Below, in pieces: positions 1-4,761 of a stretch of 5,297 nucleotides of DNA (positions within the stretch are counted from its first letter, which is position 1; the number at the start of each line of letters is the position of its first letter). The stretch is taken from NCBI GenBank assembly GCA_003644335.1, contig QNCB01000117.1:1-5297 (forward strand), read 5' to 3'. The DNA is from Planctomycetota bacterium. GTDB lineage: Bacteria; Planctomycetota; Phycisphaerae; SM23-33. The position numbers and the translations under genes are program-made. The notes beneath the pieces were generated by a model, which saw only the letters and a list, made by a program, of their open reading frames with translations, was not told the DNA's origin and ran no database searches.

Positions 1-12
1 AATAACGCATTT

Positions 13-1092
13 ATGTTTCCCAAGTCAATGACAGTTCGGGAAATAGCTGAGCTTATCGGCGCGACGGTCGAGGGCGACGCGGGTGTGGAAATCCGCGCCC
101 TGTCGCCGATGGACCAGGCTGGGGCGGGTGAGCTGAGTTTCGCTCTCGACGCCAGGCGTCTAGCCAAGTTAAGCTCGTGCCAGGCCCAGGCGGTTATCGT
201 CCCAAACGACGCGGAAGTTTCAGAGGCGTTTTGCGACAAGGTTCTCCTGCGGGTAGCCAGCGTCAACCGTGCCATGGCAAGTTTGCTGGGACACCTGGCC
301 AGTTTGAATTTCCCCGCCGGCCAGGCCGGCGTGGACAGCTCAGCTGCGGTAGACCCCCAGGCCCAGCTTGCCAACGACGCAGCTATAGGCCCGTGCGCGG
401 TGGTTCAGGCTGGTGCGAAGATCGGTGCCCGCTCGGTTATTTCAGCTGGGGCGTTCGTAGGGGCGGGCGTGGTCATCGGCGAAGACTGTCTTTTGTCCAT
501 GGGCGTGGTCGTGCGGGTTGGCTGCGTTTTGGGCAGCCGGGTTCGAGTGGGGCCAAACACCGTGATAGGCTCTGACGGGTTTGGCTATTTCTTCGAGGAC
601 GGCAAGCATTGGCGAGTGCCTCACGCGGGCAATGTCATCATCGAAGACGACGTGGAACTCGGAGCCTGCTGTTGCGTAGACCGGGCCAAGTTCGGCTCGA
701 CGACAATCGGCGCCGGCAGCAAGATAGACAACCTCGTGCAGATAGCCCACAATGTGCAGATCGGGCCAGGCTGTGTCATGGCTGCCCAAAGCGGCATCGC
801 TGGCAGCAGCAAGCTAGGCTCGTTCGTGGTCATGGGTGGCGGGACGTCCGTCTCGGACAATGTTTTTATAGCAGACGGCGCGACATTCGGCGCCCGGGCT
901 GGGATAGCTCAGAACGTTACCCAGAGCGGCGCTCAGATGGCGGGAACCCCAGCCAGGGACGGCAAGCAATTTATGCGGGAACTTTTCGCACTGAAAAAAC
1001 TGCCCGACCTGCTCAGCAAGGTGCGGGACATGGAAAAAAGGATCAAGAAAATTGAATCCACAACGAACGATCAAGAAAAGCGTAGCGGTTGA
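13..1092 (+). CDS. lpxD: LpxD, UDP-3-O-(3-hydroxyacyl)glucosamine N-acyltransferase
   Basis: LpxD adds the second (3R)-hydroxyacyl chain, from acyl-ACP, to the 2-amino group of UDP-3-O-acyl-glucosamine; it is the third step of lipid A synthesis and cytoplasmic. The 359 residues show the family layout: an N-terminal uridine-binding domain (about 7-100, opening with TVREIAELIGATVEG), a left-handed beta-helix of hexapeptide repeats (about 110-305) and a charged C-terminal helix (about 320-349). The signature SDGFGY (187-192) and QIAHNV (243-248) are present; His246 matches the catalytic His239 of E. coli LpxD. The position matching E. coli His276 is Asn283. The start is uncertain: ATG 13 and ATG 28 are both in frame, neither has a clear Shine-Dalgarno, and the frame stays open to the window edge, so an upstream start cannot be excluded. 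ATG 28 fits the usual family N-terminus best. The 3' end overlaps lpxC/fabZ by 41 bp. Confidence 0.95.
   Translation: MFPKSMTVREIAELIGATVEGDAGVEIRALSPMDQAGAGELSFALDARRLAKLSSCQAQAVIVPNDAEVSEAFCDKVLLRVASVNRAMASLLGHLASLNFPAGQAGVDSSAAVDPQAQLANDAAIGPCAVVQAGAKIGARSVISAGAFVGAGVVIGEDCLLSMGVVVRVGCVLGSRVRVGPNTVIGSDGFGYFFEDGKHWRVPHAGNVIIEDDVELGACCCVDRAKFGSTTIGAGSKIDNLVQIAHNVQIGPGCVMAAQSGIAGSSKLGSFVVMGGGTSVSDNVFIADGATFGARAGIAQNVTQSGAQMAGTPARDGKQFMRELFALKKLPDLLSKVRDMEKRIKKIESTTNDQEKRSG
1037..1042 (+). promoter_or_regulatory. Ribosome binding site deciding the TTG start of lpxC/fabZ
   Basis: AAAGGA lies inside the 3' end of lpxD, 9 nt before TTG 1052. There is no in-frame ATG before codon 32, and the conserved LpxC N-terminus (QRTIKKS) begins three residues after the TTG. 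The site therefore supports a TTG start and translation coupled to lpxD. Confidence 0.7.
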
Positions 1093-2362
1093 AGGGCGAG
1101 GCCTGTTCAGCGGCAAAAAAAGCAAGCTGCGGTTTTGCCCAGCTATGGAAGACACCGGCGTGGTGTTCGTCCGGACGGACCTGGCCTCGGAGGTGGAGAT
1201 ACCGGCGGAGATAGATTTCGTCGCGCAGAGGCCTCACCGCACGACCAGCCTGGTCAAGGACAACGTGGCTGTGGAAACCGTCGAGCACGTCATGGCTGCG
1301 GTTTGGGCAGCGGACATTGACAACCTGCGAATCGAGGTTTCAGCTGAGGAGACGCCCTCGCTGGACGGCTCGGCCAGGCCTTTCGTCAAGGCTCTGGCCC
1401 AGGCGGGCCTGGACGAACAAGACCTCCCGCGCGAGCTGCACGTTATTGAAGAGCCGATCTTGGTATCCGACGGCGACGCTATGATAACCGCACTGCCCGG
1501 GCCTGGCGACTGCCTGGAGATTCTCTACGACCTGGAATACGCCATCCCCAGCATCGGTAAACAGCTGATGGATTTCAAACTCGGCAAGGATGACTTCGCC
1601 GGGCAGATAGCCCCCTCGCGAACGTTTCTGCTGGAGAGCGAAGCGAGGCAGTTCCAGGCGATGGGCCTGGGCGAACATCTCACAGCCTCGGACGTGTTGG
1701 TCATGGCTGACGATAGCCCGCTGGAAAATGAGCTGTTATTCCCCGACGAACATGTCCGCCATAAGATTCTCGACCTCATCGGCGACATTGCCTTGCTGGG
1801 CAGAAAATTGCGTGGGCGAATTATCGCCTGTCGCAGTGGCCATGGGTTGAATCATGAATTCGTTCGCAGGCTGGCAGAGGTGGTTGCAGCCAAGGAGTCC
1901 GCCGGGTCGCTTGCGGGCGAGCCTGTCATGGACATCCGCAAAATAATGCGATTGCTGCCGCACCGTTACCCATTCCTCATGATAGATCGCATAGTTTCCA
2001 TCGAGGGCGACAGCCGGGCTGTGGGCATAAAAAACGTTACTATAAACGAGCCTTTCTTCCAGGGTCATTATCCCACCCTGCCCATTATGCCCGGCGTGAT
2101 GATAGTCGAAGCGATGGCCCAGCTTTCAGGTATTTTGCTGGGCAGAAGGCTGGAACACACCGGCAAGGTAGCGGTGCTATTGAGTATGGACCGCGTGAAA
2201 ATGCGCAGGCCAGTCCGCCCGGGCGACCAACTTGTGCTACACGCCGAAGCACTGCACGCACGCACGCGAACAGGCCATTGCAAATGCCGAGCAATGATAG
2301 GCGACGAACTGGCAGCGGAAGCAGAAATAAAGTTCATGCTAGTCGATAGTGAACCAATATAA
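1052..2362 (+). CDS. lpxC/fabZ: Bifunctional LpxC deacetylase / FabZ 3-hydroxyacyl-ACP dehydratase
   Basis: This is a natural fusion of 436 residues. Residues 1-280 are LpxC, the zinc deacetylase that removes acetate from UDP-3-O-acyl-GlcNAc, the committed step of lipid A synthesis. Its motifs match E. coli nearly one for one: Glu78-His79 in VEHVMAA, Thr191 in SRTF, His237/Asp241 in HKILD (zinc ligands with His79), Asp245, and His264 in RSGHGLN. After a short alanine/serine/glycine-rich linker (about 279-292), residues 293-436 are FabZ, which dehydrates (3R)-hydroxyacyl-ACP in fatty-acid elongation: LPHRYPFLMIDR (302-313), FFQGHYP with catalytic His339, and VEAMAQ with catalytic Glu353. Both active sites look intact. 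The start is TTG 1052, backed by an AAAGGA site 9 nt upstream and by alignment to the E. coli N-terminus. The stop is TAA. LpxC-FabZ fusions are known in Bacteroidetes/Chlorobi and Planctomycetes. Fusion ties together the two enzymes at the branch between lipid A and phospholipid acyl chains. Confidence 0.97.
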   Translation: MNPQRTIKKSVAVEGRGLFSGKKSKLRFCPAMEDTGVVFVRTDLASEVEIPAEIDFVAQRPHRTTSLVKDNVAVETVEHVMAAVWAADIDNLRIEVSAEETPSLDGSARPFVKALAQAGLDEQDLPRELHVIEEPILVSDGDAMITALPGPGDCLEILYDLEYAIPSIGKQLMDFKLGKDDFAGQIAPSRTFLLESEARQFQAMGLGEHLTASDVLVMADDSPLENELLFPDEHVRHKILDLIGDIALLGRKLRGRIIACRSGHGLNHEFVRRLAEVVAAKESAGSLAGEPVMDIRKIMRLLPHRYPFLMIDRIVSIEGDSRAVGIKNVTINEPFFQGHYPTLPIMPGVMIVEAMAQLSGILLGRRLEHTGKVAVLLSMDRVKMRRPVRPGDQLVLHAEALHARTRTGHCKCRAMIGDELAAEAEIKFMLVDSEPI

Positions 2363-2368
2363 CGGCAG

Positions 2369-2389
2369 GATTCAGAAGTCAGGATTCAG
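2369..2389 (+). repeat. Short heptamer repeat (RAKTCAG x3) upstream of the first lpxA-like gene
   Basis: Three consecutive 7-bp units, GATTCAG, AAGTCAG and GATTCAG, fill most of the 38-bp gap between lpxC/fabZ and the next gene. The unit shares its TCAG core and period with the larger array at 4060-4101, so both belong to one dispersed repeat family. The ribosome binding site begins at the base immediately after the last unit. Confidence 0.7.
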
Positions 2390-2395
2390 AAGGGA
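2390..2395 (+). promoter_or_regulatory. Ribosome binding site of the first lpxA-like gene
   Basis: AAGGGA is 5 nt upstream of ATG 2401, directly abutting the heptamer repeat. It supports the ATG start. Confidence 0.6.
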
Positions 2396-2400
2396 AACGC

Positions 2401-3177
2401 ATGGCCAAAGCAAATATTTCACCACATAGTATTGTTGAGAAAGGAGCCAAGCTCGCGCGAGACGTTGTCGTCGGGCCTTTTTGTTATATTGGCTCGGGCG
2501 TGAAAATCGGCAAAGGCTGTGTTATTGAGAACAATGTTACCATCGTGGGCAAGACCACGCTGGGTGAGCTGAACCATATATATCCCATGGCTGTGATCGG
2601 TGCGACGCTCGACGGCGACGAAACCCAGGGCGTCTGCCATCTCGGCTCGGCTAACAATCTCCGCGAACACGCGACTATCTACGCAGGCTCAGCCAAGCAA
2701 CCCACCCGCGTCGGCAACGACAACCTCGTCATGATAGCCTGTCAGGTAGGCCCAGCTACACAAGTTGGCGACCACTGTATCTTCGCCAATTGCACGCATA
2801 TCGCGGAGGAAGCCATCATCGAGGACTACGTTCGCACCAGTGCCTTTAGCTTCGTCGACCGTAGCGTCAGGCTCGGGGCCTATACGTTCACCGCGGGCTA
2901 TGTGCAGGTAGACCACGACGCTCCGCCGTTCGCGATGATCCAAGGCTCGCCGTATCGCGTCCGCGGCGTCAACAGCCATAACCTCAAACAGTGTGGCTTT
3001 GGCGAGGAAGATATCCGGTCGCTCAAGCGGGCGTTCCGCGAGCTGTTCAACGGCTCGGGCGAAATGAAAACCGACGCCCTGGAACAACTGGCCTCGGATG
3101 GCCAGGCCAATCAATATGTCAAGACGCTGGTGAAATATCTCCAAGCCTGCAAACCCGGCGAGGGCAACGATGTCTAA
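2401..3177 (+). CDS. LpxA-like paralog (acyl-ACP--UDP-GlcNAc O-acyltransferase family) lacking the catalytic histidines
   Basis: The 258 residues match the length and layout of LpxA: hexapeptide-repeat beta-helix (about 5-180) followed by the C-terminal helical domain (about 190-250). Alignment to E. coli LpxA is gapless from about residue 105 to 216 and keeps VGNDNLVMI, APPFAMIQGSP, RGVN and a CGF equivalent. However, residues at the active site are replaced: His99 to Tyr94, His122 to Gln115, catalytic His125 to Pro118, His144 to Glu137, His160 to Asp153, His191 to Pro184, and Arg204 to Gln197. The N-QDLKY substrate motif is also absent (the region reads LDGDETQ). Asn198 (here Asn191) is kept. 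The frame is intact, with a good ribosome binding site, so this is not an obvious pseudogene. It may be a partner or regulatory subunit for the neighbouring LpxA, or an acyltransferase with altered chemistry; this is inference. It overlaps the next gene by 8 bp. Confidence 0.85.
   Translation: MAKANISPHSIVEKGAKLARDVVVGPFCYIGSGVKIGKGCVIENNVTIVGKTTLGELNHIYPMAVIGATLDGDETQGVCHLGSANNLREHATIYAGSAKQPTRVGNDNLVMIACQVGPATQVGDHCIFANCTHIAEEAIIEDYVRTSAFSFVDRSVRLGAYTFTAGYVQVDHDAPPFAMIQGSPYRVRGVNSHNLKQCGFGEEDIRSLKRAFRELFNGSGEMKTDALEQLASDGQANQYVKTLVKYLQACKPGEGNDV
3160..3164 (+). promoter_or_regulatory. Ribosome binding site of the second lpxA gene
   Basis: GAGGG lies 5 nt before ATG 3170, inside the 3' end of the preceding gene. 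With the 8-bp overlap (ATG 3170, upstream stop TAA 3175-3177) it suggests translational coupling and matched production of the two LpxA paralogs. Confidence 0.6.
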
Positions 3178-4054
3178 AACCTCCCCCAGCCAAAGCAACA
3201 TACACCACTCAGCCCGCGTTGCCCCTGACGCGACGGTCGGGCCTTTCTGCGTAATCGGGCCTGATGTTACCATAGGCCCGGGCAGCGTGCTGGGCAGAAG
3301 AGTTACCGTTACGGGCAACACGACCATAGGCTCGGGCAACGTCATTGGCGACGGCTGCGTTCTGGGGGCTGCGCCGCAAGACCTCAAATATCGCGGAGCC
3401 GACTCGCTGTTGGTGATAGGCCACAATAATCGCATCGGGCGGAACGTTACCATTCACATTGGCACCGAGCCTGGCGGATATGTTACCAGAATCGGCGACG
3501 ATAATACGCTGCTCGAAGGTGTGCATGTTGCTCACGATTGTTTCGTGGACAATGGCGTGCATCTTGGGCGGGTCGTACAGTTGGCAGGCCATATCCTTGT
3601 GCGAGACGGAGCGGTGATGGAGGATATGTCCGGCGCGCACCACTTTGTGACGATAGGCCGATATGCCCGCATAGGCCCGCGGACGCCGGTTCGGCGGGAC
3701 GTGCCGCCATTCACGAATTTTTTCACCGAAGACTATGGTTGGACTGCCCCGTCTGTCCGAGGCGTGCACGAAGCGGGCGTAGCCTCAGCCGGGCTGAAAC
3801 GGGACGAGGAACTCGAGCTTCGCCGAGCACTGTCGGAGCTGTTCGAGGACGAGTCCGCTCTGCAAACCAAGATCGAACAGCTGGAGAACATGGGCGTCGA
3901 GGGCGAAGCTGCTGCCCTGTGCGAATTCTGTCAGCAAAGCCTGGCTGGGAAGTTCGGGCGACATCGCGAGTCGTTCCGAGGCCAGGTGCCTCCCGAAGCG
4001 ATAGCAATTCTCTCGCCAGAAAAACTGGCAGCCATACAAAGAAATAAAAAGTAG
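3170..4054 (+). CDS. lpxA: LpxA, acyl-ACP--UDP-N-acetylglucosamine O-acyltransferase (divergent C-terminus)
   Basis: LpxA transfers a (3R)-hydroxyacyl chain from ACP to the 3-OH of UDP-GlcNAc, the first step of lipid A synthesis, as a cytoplasmic homotrimer. This 294-residue protein has a hexapeptide-repeat beta-helix (about 11-180) with the LpxA substrate motif APQDLKY (68-74; Asp71 and Lys73 match E. coli Asp74 and Lys76), TIH with His96, HVAHDC with His119 and catalytic His122 (E. coli His125), LAGH with His141, and AHHF with His157. It is therefore the copy expected to be catalytic. The C-terminal half departs from the family: the QGN-H-GVN-GLKR stretch is replaced by a longer segment (about 181-210, FFTEDYGW then RGVHEAG), His191 and Asn198 equivalents are not evident, and about 30 residues extend past the usual end. 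The position of the E. coli acyl-chain ruler Gly173 is Pro170. ATG 3170 has a GAGGG site; the stop is TAG. Confidence 0.88.
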   Translation: MSKTSPSQSNIHHSARVAPDATVGPFCVIGPDVTIGPGSVLGRRVTVTGNTTIGSGNVIGDGCVLGAAPQDLKYRGADSLLVIGHNNRIGRNVTIHIGTEPGGYVTRIGDDNTLLEGVHVAHDCFVDNGVHLGRVVQLAGHILVRDGAVMEDMSGAHHFVTIGRYARIGPRTPVRRDVPPFTNFFTEDYGWTAPSVRGVHEAGVASAGLKRDEELELRRALSELFEDESALQTKIEQLENMGVEGEAAALCEFCQQSLAGKFGRHRESFRGQVPPEAIAILSPEKLAAIQRNKK

Positions 4055-4059
4055 GCAAA

Positions 4060-4101
4060 AGTCAGGAGTCAGAAGTCAGGAGTCAGGAGTCAGGAGTCAG
4101 A
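4060..4101 (+). repeat. Heptamer tandem array AGTCAG(G/A), six units
   Basis: Six uninterrupted 7-bp units read AGTCAGG, AGTCAGA, AGTCAGG, AGTCAGG, AGTCAGG and AGTCAGA. The array starts 5 bases after the lpxA stop codon. Heptanucleotide short tandem repeats of this general kind are well known in filamentous cyanobacteria; their function is unsettled. Confidence 0.9.
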
Positions 4102-4143
4102 AGAAAGAAGAAACACACATCCAGTTTTTCTTTTTTTGCTTTT

Positions 4144-4178
4144 ACTGATAACTGATAACTGATAACTGACCACTGATA
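4144..4178 (+). repeat. Heptamer tandem array ACTGATA, five units
   Basis: Four ACTGATA units and one ACTGACC variant (fourth position) lie in direct tandem, ending 10 bases from the STAS stop codon. The CTGA core is the reverse complement of the TCAG core in the array at 4060-4101, and both arrays have the same 7-bp period. Confidence 0.9.
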
Positions 4179-4188
4179 ACTTTTCCCC

Positions 4189-4521
4189 CTAGCTTTCCAG
4201 TTGCAGCGTAGCCAGGGCGGTCATTACGTCGTTGGTGTAGGTGAATATTTTGTCCAGGCCTGTTACCAGTAAGACGCCCCAGACCTGAGTGTTGACGTCG
4301 CAAATCGCGAGCTTACAGCCGGAGGCAATCATGATTTTCCGCAGCCTGAGCAGCTTGGCGATATTCGAACTGTTGACGAAGCCCACCGCGCCGAAGTTCA
4401 GCACGACGTTTTTAGGATCGCTTTCGAGCCTGTCCATCAGGGCGACTATCTCGTCGGTAAATTGTGGATCGTCCGCCAAATCGGCGACGATAATATCATC
4501 GGACCAATCTTGAATAACCAT
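4189..4521 (-). CDS. Single-domain STAS protein (anti-sigma factor antagonist type)
   Basis: This is a 110-residue stand-alone STAS domain, the fold of SpoIIAA/RsbV, which in that family binds an anti-sigma kinase when unphosphorylated and is switched off by serine phosphorylation. The core runs VVLNFGAVGFVNSSNIAKLL (39-58), then a helix, then CKLAICDVNTQVWGVLLVTGLDKIF (69-93). The usual D-S-S-G phosphorylation motif reads N-S-S-N (50-53), with Ser52 in the position of SpoIIAA Ser58. There is no transmembrane segment or signal peptide. No cognate kinase, phosphatase or sigma factor gene is next to it, so partners are unknown; a role in another partner-switching or signalling complex is equally possible. 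The ATG has a strong GAGGA site 6 nt upstream. The gene is convergent with lpxA and divergent from uvrA, hence its own transcription unit. Confidence 0.85.
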   Translation of the reverse strand: MVIQDWSDDIIVADLADDPQFTDEIVALMDRLESDPKNVVLNFGAVGFVNSSNIAKLLRLRKIMIASGCKLAICDVNTQVWGVLLVTGLDKIFTYTNDVMTALATLQLES

Positions 4522-4527
4522 TCTTCT

Positions 4528-4532
4528 TCCTC
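4528..4532 (-). promoter_or_regulatory. Ribosome binding site of the STAS gene
   Basis: On the minus strand GAGGA stands 6 nt before the ATG ending at 4521, within the purine run GAGGAAGAAGA. This confirms the start. Confidence 0.75.
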
Positions 4533-4548
4533 GTTTATTTCAACTCAC

Positions 4549-4562
4549 GCCCCGCTCGGGGC
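4549..4562. repeat. GC palindrome in the STAS leader
   Basis: GCCCCG and CGGGGC are perfect inverted copies separated by two bases. The structure lies about 27 bp upstream of the STAS start codon. If the proposed promoter is right it would be a small hairpin in the leader RNA. No T-run follows on either strand, so it is not a typical terminator; it could also be an operator. Confidence 0.4.
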
Positions 4563-4599
4563 CCAGGCTGCAACAACACAATAGATAATTCAGCCGATG

Positions 4600-4628
4600 A
4601 GTCTATCCACTTTCGCCCGGCAGGTCAA
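4600..4628 (-). promoter_or_regulatory. Candidate sigma70-type promoter for the STAS gene
   Basis: Reading the minus strand, TTGACC (4628-4623) is followed after 17 nt by TAGACT (4605-4600). This matches five of six -35 and four of six -10 consensus bases. The transcript would have a leader of about 70 nt containing the GC palindrome. It was found by eye and the -10 match is only moderate. Confidence 0.35.
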
Positions 4629-4634
4629 TGCTCA

Positions 4635-4658
4635 TATTACGCCTGCTCGTATTACGCC
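4635..4658 (+). repeat. Direct repeat TATTACGCC, two copies
   Basis: The 9-mer occurs at 4635-4643 and 4650-4658, a 15-bp period, in the divergent region between the STAS gene and uvrA. It could be a paired regulator site or chance. Confidence 0.35.
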
Positions 4659-4685
4659 GGACATTTCCACCTTGTATTGACGCGT

Positions 4686-4716
4686 ATTTCCAAAATCCAA
4701 AGCATTTCCAAAATCC
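4686..4716 (+). repeat. Direct repeat ATTTCCAAAATCC, two copies, upstream of uvrA
   Basis: Identical 13-mers lie at 4686-4698 and 4704-4716, an 18-bp period. The second copy ends exactly where the candidate -35 box of uvrA begins. A partial third copy, ATTTCCA, is at 4663-4669. The placement suits a transcription-factor site, but no LexA-type palindrome was recognised. Confidence 0.5.
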
Positions 4717-4745
4717 TTGTCGAATTGGCTTGGGCGTGGTATCAT
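4717..4745 (+). promoter_or_regulatory. Candidate sigma70-type promoter for uvrA
   Basis: TTGTCG (4717-4722) and TATCAT (4740-4745) are separated by exactly 17 nt. Transcription would begin near 4752, leaving a leader of about 10 nt before ATG 4762. If this is correct, the in-frame ATG at 4744 cannot be the start, because it overlaps the -10 box. Confidence 0.45.
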
Positions 4746-4761
4746 GCAGGGTTCTATCGCT

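Larger units (their letters stand above)
4057..4184. other. Large imperfect inverted repeat between convergent genes, possible bidirectional terminator
   Basis: The outer arms AAAAGTCAG (4057-4065) and CTGATAACTTTT (4173-4184) can pair, with a 3-nt bulge. Inside, each TCAG of the left heptamer array can face a CTGA of the right array every 7 nt, separated by short mismatched stretches. Further in, the A/G tract 4101-4113 faces the T-rich tract 4125-4143, leaving a loop near ACACATCC. Its place between the stop codons of lpxA (+) and the STAS gene (-) suits transcript ending in both directions. There is no classic GC-rich stem plus T-run, so the terminator role is inferred. Confidence 0.45.

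Noticed and set aside
442..789. Minus-strand and alternate plus-strand frames inside lpxD
   Set aside because: They are shadows of the hexapeptide-repeat coding sequence with no ribosome binding sites or motifs.
1928..2362. Independent internal start for FabZ at ATG 1928
   Set aside because: The frame is continuous with LpxC and there is no convincing Shine-Dalgarno before the ATG, so one fused product is simpler.
2401..3177. First lpxA-like gene as a pseudogene
   Set aside because: The frame is uninterrupted, has full family length, a good ribosome binding site and a conserved C-terminal signature; only the active-site residues differ.
2689..3453. 254-codon minus-strand open frame across the two lpxA genes
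   Set aside because: It is antisense to two well-supported LpxA-family genes, has no recognisable domain, and crosses their junction. Long antisense frames are common in GC-rich coding DNA.
4060..4178. CRISPR-like array
   Set aside because: The repeats are contiguous 7-mers with no unique spacers of constant length and no cas genes; they are simple tandem repeats.
4549..4562. GC palindrome as a rho-independent terminator
   Set aside because: No T-run follows on either strand, and it sits upstream of the STAS gene, not downstream of any gene.
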